64,000 nucleotides of DNA. It comes from Flaccisagitta enflata (taxonomy: Eukaryota; Chaetognatha; Sagittoidea; Aphragmophora). Both the position numbers and the translations under genes were made by a program. The notes beneath the pieces are model-generated. The model was not told the DNA's origin, did no database searches, and saw only the letters and a list, made by a program, of their open reading frames with translations. The stretch is from positions 31,062,001-31,126,000 of the forward strand of contig OZ231128.1 in the NCBI GenBank assembly GCA_965153355.1, in the 5' to 3' direction. Below are positions 35,038 to 46,552 of this stretch, piece by piece (positions within the stretch are counted from its first letter, which is position 1; the number at the start of each line of letters is the position of its first letter).

Positions 35038-38000
35038 TCAATGGGCAGTCCATTGGCCGTTAAGGACGCTCGATGTTCCTTGAAATGGCAGCGACGATGA
35101 CACCATATTCACAGGGACGGGGTTTCCGCGATGATGCAACGAACTCGTTGCGGCGAACATGGAATGATGACTATGATTAGCATCACCATTGATGCCCTGC
35201 TGATGATTGTTATTAAAATTTGGAAATAAGCTGGTTTGGTTGTTTTGAACGCTGTTGTTGATGAGGCTCGGTGCTAAAGGAGACATGAGACCGTTGCTTT
35301 GGTGCGTCATGGGAGAAGTGATGCTGCTCTCGCAGTAAGTGGAGGGTGAAGATGTTGCATCGGCCTGGGGACTATCGCCGCTCTGCGGTGATTTTGCGTA
35401 CAATCCTCCGATAATTCCACCGTTCAGAGACGCCGTTGCCGGTGAAATACCTCGCGATTGCAGAATCATCAAGGGAAGATTGCGAAGATTTTGTATTTGT
35501 GCCTGAAGTGAGAGGCCGTATTCCCCGAGGTTTACATTATCTTTCTCCATTTTGGTTCGAGTTTGCACTAGTTTTTCCATTTCCGCCTTGAGAGAGAGAT
35601 GTGTTTGGAGTAATGATGAGTAAATTGCTTTTTGGGACGCTAGCTCATCATCCTTGGCCTTTTGGCGTTGGATGAATGTTGAGATATCACTCGCGCAGTC
35701 GAAGTCTTCTTCGCTGTTACTATTTTGGAGATCGATCAAAGAGGACATTTGCTGCATCGGAAAAGATTGCGGCTGTTGTTGCGTCGTGTTCCCATTTGGG
35801 GTCGCGATATTGCTTTGAAATGAAACCATGGTTGGGGCAGATGGCTGAAAATGCGGATATGCTTCTGCTGCTGATGACGCGTAAGAGTCGATGGATCCTG
35901 ATAGTAATAGAATTATAAAGACGATGTCACTCATTTGGAATGAACAGGCTCTGTAAGAAATGTCCCTAAAGGAACAGCCGTTAAACCTAGTGAACTTGGC
36001 ATCTTGTTACGTGATTGATGGATGGATGTAACTTACGACCATCCGTATTTTTAGTCGCGTGCTTTGTCGGTCCGTCCGTTGGTCCGTCGGTCCGTCGGTC
36101 CGTCCGTCCGTCCCACTTTACTTTTTTGGTTTTTTTGCGGTCTATGGCCTCACTGCTCCTGCCCAAGGGATCAAGTGACCTCAAATGCAGCCCCTGCCCA
36201 CCCGCACGCGACTGGGGTAGCCGTGTATCCGGCCTTGTTTTCTTTCTTCCTGTATGAATATCGGTCACACTAAACCATTTAAAGATATTATGTATTTTGC
36301 GTAAATTCATGGTCGCGTGCATTTGGTCGGCCAGTCCATCCTTGGGTTAATTTGTTTTCCTTTTATGCTCGCCATCATAATCTCAATTCTAGACGGAATC
36401 TACTGCACTGACTAGTTTATTTCTTCCCCTAGGGGTAAAAACCCCCAAAATGAATTTTTTGGTTCAAATTTCCCCCCCCCCCCCCAGTGATTTTTCGGGT
36501 TATTACAAGAAGATTGACACCGAGATTGTTATTTTACTATAGAAAATGGCTGATATGTAGCTATTTAAAGTTCTGGGGGTGCCCCGGGGGCCAAAATTTC
36601 AAACCCCCCTAAAACCCAAAATATGGGTCCGAGAGCAAAAATCTACGGGATTCTTGAATATCCCCAAGGGGTACCTTTACACCAAAAAAAGAGCAAATTC
36701 TATTTTTTTAGGGTTTTCAGTTTGTTTGATTTGTCATGAAACCACCCAACTCATTTTAGGCAAAAAATGCAAAACTGCAATATGCAAATGAGATTAAAGA
36801 TCAATTCTTCAAGAAATAGCTTGTGCAGTATAAAAACGCCCGTTTTCATTGAAGTTAGTGTAGCTATTGTGAAAAAAGGCGTTTTTACTCTATAAAGGCC
36901 ATTTCTCAAAAATTCAAACTTAAATCCCATTTGCATATTGCAGTTTTGTGTTTTTTTTCTAAAAACGCGCCTATTTTTAAAGGAGATGGATAAAATTCAA
37001 ACTTGACATGTGTTTTACCATAAGACATTGTTCCCAATGCTTATTTTTTTAAATATTTATGAATTTGATTGATTTCCTCATTTTTGGGCTTTATAAAGAC
37101 ATTTTTAAGCCTCATAGGCAAATTAGGCATATAGCACAATGTTGCGAATTCACCCAAATATCAATTACTATAAGGACTTAATGTTTCAAAAAAAAATATT
37201 AAAAATGCATACTTTTGTACATACATTTTTAGTCGGGTGCACGCGACTCTACACCCCGCTTTGTCCGTCCGTTCGTCGGTTGGTTGGTCTGTCGGTCCGT
37301 CGCACTTTTACTTTTTTTATCAATTTTATTTCTTTAAGTGATTTTAAGTCATTCTGGGGTATACCAAGTCATTTTAAGTCAGTCTACGTCATTCTAAGTC
37401 AATCTGTAAGTCTCGCACGCGACTTATAGGTGTTGGCCTTGTTTACAGCAAAAATAGCTGTTTTTAGAACTAAAAACTGTTTCTGATTCTAATTTTTTGG
37501 GCCCAAATTAGACCAAAATGAATTTGATATTCTGATTCTACACCCTTTTTAGGACCCCTCTGTGAAAAAATTGAAAGCGGTACATTTCTTATTTTTTTCT
37601 TTGAGATATTTTCAACGGGGGACCCTGACTGCTTAGCTTTATATTTTGTATTTAAGTTAGTTTAAAAACACTTAATTCTTTGAACATAATTGAGTGTTAA
37701 AAAAAAGAACTCATAAAATTGAAGTCCATGAAGACATTTTAGAGTTCTTACCTAGACCATCAGATTCAGCGGAAAATTTTACATAAGTTTGAGAAAAAAT
37801 CAATTCAATCTGATAATTTTTACAGGTTTTACAGTAATTTTAAGCATTTTAGGACAACTGTCCTAAATTTTCTGGACTATTGTCCTAAAAAAACTGAAAG
37901 TAGGTGTAAAACCTGTAAAAATTGTCCCTTTTTTTTTTTTGAAATACAAAATTTTCTATTGAATCTAGTGGTCAAGGTTAGTACGCTCTAAAATGATGTC

Positions 38001-41000
38001 TTCATGGACTTTGATTACATAAGTTATTTCTTTTGACACCCAAATATGTTCAAGGAATTAAGTGTTCTAAAACAAACTTAGATACCAAATATGAAACTAA
38101 GGCCATGAAATTAAAGAAGTTAAAATCTATCCTCCAGTTTAGACGGGTTTGCGCGGAATGTACTGTATAAAAGTGTATATAGTAATGTATTGGTTTAAAT
38201 AGTATTAAATATGGTTTTAGTACCTAAATATTACTTCTTAGTACTGCCAAGAGTGTAAAATCTTCTATATTTTTCATATTTCCACCTTTTGATTTCCTTC
38301 TCATTTCCAAATCCTTTGATTTTATTTCCCCCCCTGCCGAGGGGGAGAACAAGGCCGGATACACGGCCACCAGTTGCGGACGGGTGGGCAGGGGTGGAAA
38401 TGCGCGTTTCCTCACTTTTCGACTCGTGTTTACGGACCGACCAACCAACGGACGGACGGACAAAGCCTCTTATAGAGTTGCGTGTCCGCAACTAAAAATG
38501 CAACTATATACAGGCCTGTCAATCGTGGCTCCATTATGGGTCCTTTAATGGTCACGCCATCGTGTATAGTTATATTAGTTAAATTAAAGTAGCCTTCATT
38601 AAAACACATCGCATGCGAGTTAAGTGGGAAATGAGCAACCATAGATCCTATAGATCCGCTTGAAAGCATTTGAAAACTGTTCATAAGGGGCATAATTCTA
38701 ACACATTGAACTCACCTTGTCTTCCGTATGACTCAAGGTCGGGATCCAACACTTCCTGTTTTGGGGTTGTAGGAAGATTGCCCTGCTCCATGCGGGCTGG
38801 CTGATAATCGAATGAAGGCGAAATGTGCTCCAACTTTGAGGATTGGAGGTCATTGAGGTAATCATGAGTTATGTTGAAATCATCAGGGAGGTCGAGATTT
38901 GTCATGTCGAAATCTGTCTTGTCTGCCTCTGAATCCATGTCGAAAATAAGGCCTGTATTTGTTAGATTTGTCGTTTCCATTGGTTGCTCAATTGCACTTA
39001 ATAGAGCATCCTTAGAATGGTTGATGACAGGAGATGGTTCAGATGGCTGTGAAGATGACGACGATGTTCGAGCTTTTACTGAGTCATCTACGGTAGAAGT
39101 GGCATTGTGGGTATTATTGCTAGTCTCTGGAGTCAGTGTTGCTCGACTGGGTGAGTTCCAGTAATCCTCGGTTGTGGCGTTGGAAGAGTCGGTGTGTAGA
39201 TTATCTCGAAAGGACGGCGAATTCGGATTCGCCAAAATCAGGGAAGTTGATGGGTTATCGTTAAAATTTAGGTTGGTAGCAGTTGAGTTGGTCGCATTTT
39301 TTGCAGGCATTTCTTCATTTTCTGACCTGTCGCTCTTGAACAGGTCAAAGCCATTCATGAGCTTCAGAAGATGACCACGACCAAGCAGATGCTCTTTTTT
39401 GTTGTGAGAGGTTGAGAACATCTGATTACATATGAGGCAGTTGAGGGTTTCTTGTTCACGCTCAATGTATTGATCAATACTTTCCACTGGGTTGCCATCA
39501 ATTTTCCTGGATGTAAAAAAATCAATCTCAATCAATCTCAGTCTATGTAATGTGATGGTTATGCGGAGTCAATAAACATAACATGACTGGGATAGCATCG
39601 TATTTGGAATCACGTGGACAAATATAAATCTTTGATAGAATACAAAGGAATAAACTTACCCTTTAAGAAAATCAAGGTACGGCTCGGTTTTGAGGAATTT
39701 GGCTAATTCCTTCAGGTATCTTTGCTTGTCCTGCTCTGCTTTATTTTCAAAAGATGCCTTGAGCGCTGACTTCTTTGGAAGGGTTGACCACTCAGTTCCG
39801 ATTTGTCGGACAATCTCATTGGTTATTTTGATCTGAATAAAAACACAGTCGGTAATTTATCTTGTTCTTCAAACTGCCATTATCACCGTATTGTAATTTG
39901 CGCCCTGGGCACTCTTGAAATTGAAATGAAACATTGCTGTTTTTAAGCTGCAATTAGTGCCCACTATTCACTCATGTATAAATGATTTTAAAAAGGACAC
40001 ATTTTTATGATAAATAATTTGCAATTTGATTCAGAAATATAACAAAAACAGTATATATTTTGTTATATTGCATGCTGTTTACAATAGATTTTTACCTAAC
40101 AACCTAATTTAAATTATCATTCTATGATTTTTTTCAAAAAATATTTTCATCTTCAACTCATTCTGATAAAGGGGGTGCTAATTAGAGGTGGGAGCATTAA
40201 ACATAAGAAATACGGCATTAATTTTAGGGTGGGGAGCGCGGCCCGCGCCTTCCTCCCTGTCTCTCTCTCTTCCCCCCCCCCCCCCATTGGGCCAACTCAT
40301 AAGATGGCAGAACATACCGGTTTTCCTCGCTCAGCCGATAACTCAGACTTCCGATGGAACAAATAAATTTGATATGCACTACGTGGAGCCTTTGGAGCAT
40401 TTTTGAAGTCCAATTCTGTCGCGTCTCGCCTGGAATTATGGTGTGGGGAGTTAATTTCTGTACTTGGCTAGTATTCTGGAAGATTGATGAAATAGTGCTT
40501 AGTCACTGTCATTTCTTCCTCGGCGGGGTTCTGTTGAATTTAAGATTTCATATCTGTTTTTCGGAAACATTCTAACAAACGCAAACCATGTTTATTTATG
40601 ACAACTATAAGATTTTGAGTCCATTCATCAGAATTTTTTCTTGTTGAAAAATGTTTAATGACGGATAGATGGACAGACCTGTAGATGGACGGCCTTTGCC
40701 TCCACACCAGCAGATTGGACATTGAGAAGTAAACATTTGTCATATGTGCTGCTGTACGTTCAAACGCATTTTTGACTTTGTGTGCATGGACGCCCCAATA
40801 CATGCTTTTTAGTTGCGGACACGCAACTCTATAAGAGGCTTTGTCCGTCCATCGGTCGGTCGGTCGGTCCGTCCGTAACCATCGAGTCAAAAAGTGGGAA
40901 AACGCGCATTTCCGCCCCTGCCCACCCGTCCGCAACTGATGGCCGTGTATCCGGCCTTGTTTACAGTACAACAGGTCATTTATGACGAAAGCTCAGTTGT

Positions 41001-42096
41001 TTCTAACTCAAATAGTGGCTTTTACTGTTGTTATGATATTGCTCCATAATTGTGTAAAATTTGTAGTGTCATCTCATTCACTAGATACTAAAGCAATTAA
41101 AGGATAGGGGAATCCGCTCAGTCCGTCAATAATGTTCCCAGATCAACCGCTGCATATCTCAGGTCAAAGGTCACTTTTTCAAAATGATAAATTTGGAAAT
41201 CTGATTGCAGATTCAGATTCCTCTCAAATTGTTGAAAGAATTACTATTGTTTTTTATTCTATCTGGAACATTGTCTTAATCGACATCAAAGCTCTTATTT
41301 TGCTGTTTGTCTACACTTTGCATTTTAAAAAAGTTTGACAATTTTTACCATTTTCCAGTGAAAAAAAGAATGATACTTTGAAAATGTTATAGATATGAGT
41401 TTTTTTAAAGCTCACTATGTTGCTATGATTAAATTCTTGTTTTTTGACCTGTTGTTACTAAAGAAAGCATGTACTGCGTATGTCCTTTTAGATGCGTCCG
41501 TATAAGAGGGTCTGTCCGTCCGTCTGTCCGTCTGTTGCGCAAGTGCTACAACCGCGTTTCTCGGCTGTTTTTTTTTACCATGATGAGATCCTATACTGAA
41601 TCCACCAACATGTTTAGAGAGCCTCCTACGCTACTCTTGTCGTTTCATCTGTCTGTTTGTCTATCTATCTCTCCATATATGTCACATGTCCAATACACGC
41701 AGAGCATGCAGAGATACAGCCTGGACGCATCGTTGCCCGGTCGGGCTTGTTTCTGTTTATATTGGATTTTTAAGATGTTTTATACTCGTACAACTCATTT
41801 TTCAATATCCAGTTTTACTTGTTAATTTTTCGGAGCGGAAGAGTGCCTGTTGCTGTCGTAGCATGTATTTCCTTCTTCATCTTTTTGGAGGCCTTTTGCT
41901 GCGATTCCGATGTAGAAAGCATTCTTATTCTTGAGTTGGGTTTGTCCATGAGATTCTGGTCGTAGTTTGCATCGAAGGGCATGGCTGAATCATGCAACCG
42001 GAAGGCACCATTTTCGTTATTCTTTGTTGCATTAGCTGGGGTTTCAGGCTGTAAGCGAACCACTGGCTCGGCAGGAGGCACTTGATTCGAAGGCAT
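35038..42096 (-). CDS. HMG-box / U1-type zinc finger / coiled-coil protein, HMG20A/B-like
   Basis: Exons in transcription order: 42096-41819, 40429-40318, 39832-39660, 39506-38716, 35897-35038; 2,214 nt including the stop, 737 residues, all phases agreeing. The HMG box spans residues about 103-175, split over two exons: APKAPRSAYQIYLFHRKSEL, then ITNEIVRQIGTEWSTLP and QDKQRYLKELAKFLKTEPY. The spacing and the TEPY tail resemble HMG20A/B (subunits of LSD1-CoREST complexes). A C2H2 U1-type finger follows (C211, C214, H227, H233: LNCLICNQMFSTSHNKKEHL), which vertebrate HMG20 proteins lack. Then come an acidic Ser/Asn-rich region, a coiled coil (ISTFIQRQKAKDDELASQKA onward) and a Gln/Asn/Ser-rich tail ending NGQWTAH. 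It is probably a nuclear DNA-binding cofactor. A further 5' exon at 56530-56369 joins in phase to CTG-ATG at 42099. HMG box and finger are certain; orthology to HMG20 is tentative. Confidence 0.78.
36048..36242 (+). mobile_element. HINE-like element, GTCGCGTGC subfamily
   Basis: TTTTTAGTCGCGTGC, partly deleted hairpin, GTCCGTCGGTCC array, CCCCTGCCCACCCGCACGCG and GTAGCCGTGTATCCGGCC. It lies upstream of the last HMG-gene exon, inside its intron. Confidence 0.75.
36765..36957. repeat. Inverted repeat, MITE-like
   Basis: AAACTGCAATATGCAAATGA on the left and its complement CATTTGCATATTGCAGTTTT on the right. Inside, AAAAACGCC and GGCGTTTTT are also complementary. About 190 bp in the HMG-gene intron. 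Confidence 0.65.
37229..37442 (+). mobile_element. HINE-like element, GTCGGGTGC variant
   Basis: TTTTTAGTCGGGTGCACGCGAC start, CCGCTTTGTCCGTCCG array, and the GCACGCGACT end near 37413, followed by a degraded GGTGTTGGCCTTGTTT. Internally it contains several GTCATTTTAAGTCA units. Confidence 0.7.
37630..38105. repeat. Large imperfect palindrome
   Basis: Arms of about 230 bp with GTCCATGAAGACAT on the left (37723) matched by ATGTCTTCATGGAC on the right (37996), AACACTTAATTCTTTGAACA by its inverted counterpart near 38050, and TTTTTACAGGTTTTAC by GTAAAACCTGTAAAAA. The centre is near GTCCTAAATTTTCTGGACTA (37858). It is a foldback-type remnant in the HMG-gene intron. Confidence 0.7.
38351..38498 (-). 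mobile_element. HINE-like element, GTTGCGGAC subfamily
   Basis: AACAAGGCCGGATACACGGC, CCAGTTGCGGACGGGTGGGC, AAAGCCTCTTATAGAG and hairpin GTTGCGTGTCCGCAAC followed by TAAAAA. It ends about 220 bp before the HMG-gene exon at 38716. Confidence 0.8.
40807..40964 (+). mobile_element. HINE-like element, GTTGCGGAC subfamily
   Basis: Near-identical to the copy at 2651-2820 (TTTTTAGTTGCGGACACGCA, AAGAGGCTTTGTCCGTCC, TTTCCGCCCCTGCCCACCCG, CGTGTATCCGGCCTTGTTT) but with a shorter tetranucleotide array. It lies in an HMG-gene intron. Confidence 0.85.
41489..41752 (+). mobile_element. HINE-like element, GATGCGTCC subfamily
   Basis: TTTTAGATGCGTCCGTATAAGAG, a GTCCGTCTGTCC array, then a GGACGCATCG end at 41723 exactly complementary to the start, followed by CCGGTCGGGCTTGTTT. 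The middle is diverged from other copies. It ends just before the first HMG-gene exon in this window. Confidence 0.65.
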
Positions 42097-42552
42097 CAGC
42101 TGAGGGTAGGAATTAGGTACAAAAGCTTATTTTTCTACTTGTTTTGCATAGTGCCAGGAAAACTTCTTAATTTTGAGTACAAGCCGTTTTTCCAATTCTG
42201 CACCCTTTTCTGTTTCAGAACATACAAATACAGATAAATGAGATAAAGGATGGTGCATACTTTACGAGTTTTTGGTTCTGAGCATATGTTAGACGCTGTT
42301 TTAAATGATTAATTCTACGCCAGACATACATCTTAAACTTCAGTTTGGACAACGTGACTCATCTTTCACTCTTAGGCACCAAGAGACCATGTCAAAATGG
42401 AAGGATTGCACATTGGCAAAGCCGAGGATGCATAAGTTTGTTACTAACTAGCACTTTTACATCTGTCTCACAATTATTGATACTAGAACATGATGCTACC
42501 ATATCTAAACTAAGGTATTTTGACTAAAATGGATTTTACCATTAGCTGAGGC

Positions 42553-43192
42553 ATAAACAAGGCCCGATATACGGCAATCCAGTCGCGGACAGTTGGGCGG
42601 GAGCAGTAATGCAAAAACTGCCCGGAATTCAAAAATGTGATGGACGGATGGACGGACGGACCTACTAAAAAATCTCAGGATTATGTCTCAATTGTGGGAT
42701 TTTACCGTCCATCCCATACTTGACCAATTTTGACCCCAGGAATCCAAATCTGCAGTCAAAAATGGTCTCAGGTCAATATTTTGATAGGCTACAGCTACAT
42801 TTCTCTGGTCAAAATACTATATAAGGTCAAATTTTCAAAATTGGAAATTTGTCAATCTGATTGTGTTCCAATCAAAATTTCAAAAAAAGAAAGATACTTG
42901 TAATAGTTTTTTCCAAGGATTTTGAATCTGCAATCAGAATGACGAATTTCCAATTTTGAAAATTTGACCTTATATAGTATTTTGACCTGAGAACTGTAGC
43001 CGTAGCCTATCGAAATATTGACATGAGACCATTTCTGACTGCAGATTTGGATTTCTTGGGTCAAAATTGGTGCAGTATGACACGAAAATCCCCCAATTTT
43101 GACATAATCCTGAGTTTTTTAACGGACCTACCGACCGACCTACCAACCAACACGGCAAGGTGTAGAGTCGTGTGTCCGCGACTAAAAATTCT
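42553..43192 (-). mobile_element. HINE-like element, GTCGCGGAC subfamily, interrupted by a palindromic insertion
   Basis: AACAAGGCCCGATATACGGC, CAGTCGCGGACAGTTGGGC and a CGGA array up to 42665. The element resumes at 43123 with CGGACCTACCGACCGACC, GGTGTAGAGTCGTG and GTCCGCGACTAAAAA. The two ends pair (GTCGCGGAC at 42582, GTCCGCGAC at 43174). Confidence 0.75.
42666..43122. mobile_element. 457-bp palindromic element with 9-bp target duplication
   Basis: Ends TAAAAAATCTCAGGATTATG and, reverse-complemented, TTAAAAAACTCAGGATTATG; the arms stay complementary for about 180 bp (AATCCAAATCTGCAGTCA and TGACTGCAGATTTGGATT). CGGACCTAC precedes (42657-42665) and follows (43123-43131). A 9-bp duplication with long inverted repeats suggests a Mutator-like foldback MITE, with the caution that the host tract is itself CGGA-repetitive. 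Confidence 0.7.
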
Positions 43193-43199
43193 TTATTTT

Positions 43200-44019
43200 G
43201 CTCATAAATTTTATTTGAATTAATACAGATTAAGTTACATTGAAAATGTGATAACCTCTTTAAAACCGCTTCAAAATTACCAAAAAATAACCTATCATCT
43301 TCAAAAGCATGTCATTTCTAAAAACAGATTGCGCCATTGCCAGTAGCCACCGGTAATGGGATTGATTCCACTATATTATTTTTTTGTCAATCAAAACCTA
43401 AATAATACGGTAAATTTCTGTAAATTTTATCTAAGAAACAAAATCAGAGATGTGATTGAATGCCATTCACCCGCAGCTCACTGCAGAATGCCTTTTAAAG
43501 GTTGTCCTTTAGTATACAAATTAGTCTGATCGTCTTTTTTGCATAAGCAAATGCATCTTAGAGACTTTCAAATTTCACATTTTAGGTGATGATAGTAAAT
43601 GTTGTTTGGAAGCATCAGTTTGAGTTTCAATCCAAATTTCGCATATCTAAGGGATAAAAATGACAATTTGAGTGAGAACGAAAATTAAACGGCCAATTAA
43701 CATTAAATTAAGCACGATTGACCACATTTACTGACACCCGTTTGAGAAAAAATCGCTTGATAACATCTTACTAGATGCATATGAGTGCATCGCAACCAAA
43801 AAAATGGTCAAAAATACTATTTTGATTTTTGACTACTCGTGGCTATCGTTGCATAGCTTTTGAAAAACTCTTTGATTTCACCGTTCCAAGATGACGTATT
43901 AGAATCAAAACCAGATTCGGGATAGGAACGTTTAACTGGAAGTCTAGAATTTATCTATAGCGCGAGCAATGAGATTCAATAAAATCTGCTCGAATTTTTT
44001 TTTCTTTTCATCACAATAG
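43200..44019. other. AT-rich stretch without recognised features
   Basis: I see no open coding exon, inverted repeat or family member here. Confidence 0.4.
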
Positions 44020-44167
44020 AATTTTTTTTCTTGAGTGCTACTCATGCAATGAGAATTTTTGTTGCGGCAAACTTCACGCCGAATACAAATTGAAGAAAAA
44101 AGGATGCAAAGCAACTGTTGTCTGCAGTGATTGTCATCGTAAAAACGGCGAGTTCAAGTCTACAGAG
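44020..44167 (+). CDS. Candidate exon encoding a Cys-rich zinc-finger-like segment
   Basis: Between ACAATAG|AAT and CAGAG|GTAATT one frame is open and reads ECYSCNENFCCGKLHAEY then KGCKATVVCSDCHRKNGEFK. CxxC...CC...C...CxxCH spacing suggests a zinc-binding module. It ends in phase 0 and could splice to 54347-54442. I do not recognise the family, and no complete gene could be assembled. If real, it lies on the strand opposite the proposed long HMG-gene intron. Confidence 0.4.
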
Positions 44168-45167
44168 GTAATTAAGAATTCTAGATATACCAAGTGTATG
44201 TTTCAACAAAGGATACAACATATTGCCACCGACTCACTCCTGCTGCTTCTAGTAGTATCTGTGTTGTCTGTATGAAGACAAGTCCTTCTATGTTCATTTT
44301 CGTGTCCATCATTTTTAGTCATGAACTAGCGATTCTATAGGATTTGTCCGTCTGTCCATTAGTCAATCCGTTGGATGGTTTGTAATGCAAAAAACATGAC
44401 TACGTACATTTGGAGATGCCGCGCTGCGCATGTGTGTGGGAAAGGAAGGGTTTGCTAACTAATCTGCGACGATATTGTAATTCCGTGTCACTTGTTTAGT
44501 CTCTGATTTTATGTTTCGATAATGAGGCGCGGGGCTCTAAGCGTAGCTAGGGGTTTGGGCCCCCTCAATGTTTGTTCTATTTTTTTTTTTTTTTTTTGCA
44601 TAATTACATATAGTTTTAAACTGAACTCATAATTCGAAATACCTTATCATGTAGTAAAAAGTATAGGCAGCAAAAATGAATTACAATAACTAAAAATAAG
44701 AAAAATTTGAAAGAAGTGTTTTGAAAGAAGTTTTTTGTAAGGATTCTAAGAATAAATTTACATTCAACTATCAGTCTATTTGTCTTTTGATAGATTATAC
44801 TTTTTGATAAATACCACTTTTAATTGCTTCTGAACTTTTATAGTTTTTTTCTTACTATTTTTTATGTTTGTTCAGCAGTGGGCACTGGCCCCCCTGAGGC
44901 GCGGTGCCCTGAGCTTAAGCTTGTCAAGCCTACTTGTTACTTTGTTATAGGGTTACACCAGGCGCGTGTCCACTGACAGGGGTGGTTGAATAGGTCAAAA
45001 GAACTTTTGTACTTATGCAGCTAGGGAAAGAGCTCGTAAATGCCAAAAACATGTGATGAACTAACTGACGGACGGACCTACGAACAGGATTGAAAATGAA
45101 GTTGAACAGCAGAGGAATTACGATCTTCGCGCAGTGTATTATTTTTTTGGTTGTTGAAGAACAATTA

Positions 45168-45535
45168 CACTGTTTTTTTTTATAAGAACGTCTTTTTTTT
45201 TCGAAGGCTTCATGTTCTTATTTTCAAAGCCAAATAAAGCCTTCAACGTTCTTAGAGCGTTCTTAATTTTCAATACTATAGGAAACCTTAAAATATACTA
45301 TCACTCAATTATACTAAATATATTTTTACTAAACACTGTTAAAACAAATGGCAATCATTAAAGTTTGAGGATATTTTCATGATATTTATCTAAAAATTAT
45401 AAAATATCATCATAATTATATAAGAGTTCTAACGTTTTTTAAATATTCTTAAAGTAATATCTTAAGCAAAACTTTTTTCTTAAGATTTGAAGCCTTTGTA
45501 TGTTCTTAAGATGTTCTTAATTTTGGGGCCATTCA
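45168..45535. mobile_element. TA-flanked MITE, GTTCTTATAA family, copy 4 (right end truncated)
   Basis: TA-CACTGTTTTTTTTTATAAG at the left; internal CGAAGGCTTCATGTTCTTA and GATGTTCTTAATTTTG as in 52113-53145. It stops at GGCCATTC, before the expected right TIR. It preserves the undisrupted ATCATTAAAGTTTGAGGAT that is interrupted in copy 3. Confidence 0.75.
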
Positions 45536-45639
45536 GTAAAGCAAGGATGACGCATTTCGGCCTTTAAATCAGACAATTGTTTGCCGCAATTGATGCTTTG
45601 ATGTCACTTGCAAACGACTCTATAAGTCACTTTTCACAG

Positions 45640-45777
45640 GTCACCTTCGGCCATCAAGATGCTTAGTAAAACCAACGCCACATTACTAATGCGACAAGTG
45701 CTGGAGAGACTCAGTATGCCGGCTTACGGGATCATATCGCGTCTTTTAAGCGGAATGGCAATTCCCCTAGCTTGCGA
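45640..45777 (+). CDS. Candidate exon, unrecognised
   Basis: Between TTTTCACAG and GA|GTAAGT one frame is fully open: SAIKMLSKTNATLLMRQVLERL then SMPAYGIISRLLSGMAIPLA. It has higher GC than its surroundings. Phase (in 2, out 2) does not fit the neighbouring candidate exons, so it may be a remnant, a different gene, or chance. Confidence 0.25.
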
Positions 45778-45888
45778 GTAAGTTTCCAGTTACGGACATG
45801 AAACTCGATTGGAGGTTTTGTCCGTCAGTTGTTTGGTAAATCGGTCATGCTCAAGCTGAAAAGTGCCAAAGTGCGCACATTTTATGCT

Positions 45889-46035
<147 letters not shown>

Positions 46036-46279
46036 TCAATAGTTAACTCCGGTCTGAAAGTGATGCAGTTTTTTGGGGGGACAACTTGTAGGTCAATTTT
46101 TTTTTCTTAACCTTTTATTTTTCTTGTTCGCTCTTTATGTCTATCTGTCTTATTCAACTATGGTCTTTCAAGATATTTTTCTGTTTGGAATTACCATATC
46201 ATACATTATTTTTCTTTGCAAGCCTAATTCATACTGCGTCAGAATACATAAGTTTTAATTTGGACAGTATGAAAAAAAA

Positions 46280-46552
46280 AACAAGGCCAGACTACTCTGG
46301 TCGCGTGCGGGTGGATAGGGCTAATGGGCAGGGCTCGAGAACCACCCCTTAATTCCAAAAGAATAATCTTTCTATGAATCGACGGACCAACGAACCAATC
46401 AAGGCCGGATACACGGCTACCCCAGTCGCGTGCGGGTGGGCAGGGGCCGTATTTGTGGTCACTTGATCACTTGGGCAGGAGCAGTGAGGCCAAAGACCGC
46501 AAAAACCAAAAAAAGTAAAGTGTGACGGACGGACCGACAAAGCTGCCAAGTG
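46280..46552 (-). mobile_element. HINE-like fragments (GTCGCGTGC subfamily)
   Basis: 46281-46345 is a partial 5' fragment (AACAAGGCCAGACTACTCTG). 46401-46540 is a longer copy with AAGGCCGGATACACGGCTAC, CCAGTCGCGTGCGGGTGGGC and ACGGACGGACCGACAAAGC, but it lacks the terminal hairpin. Confidence 0.65.
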
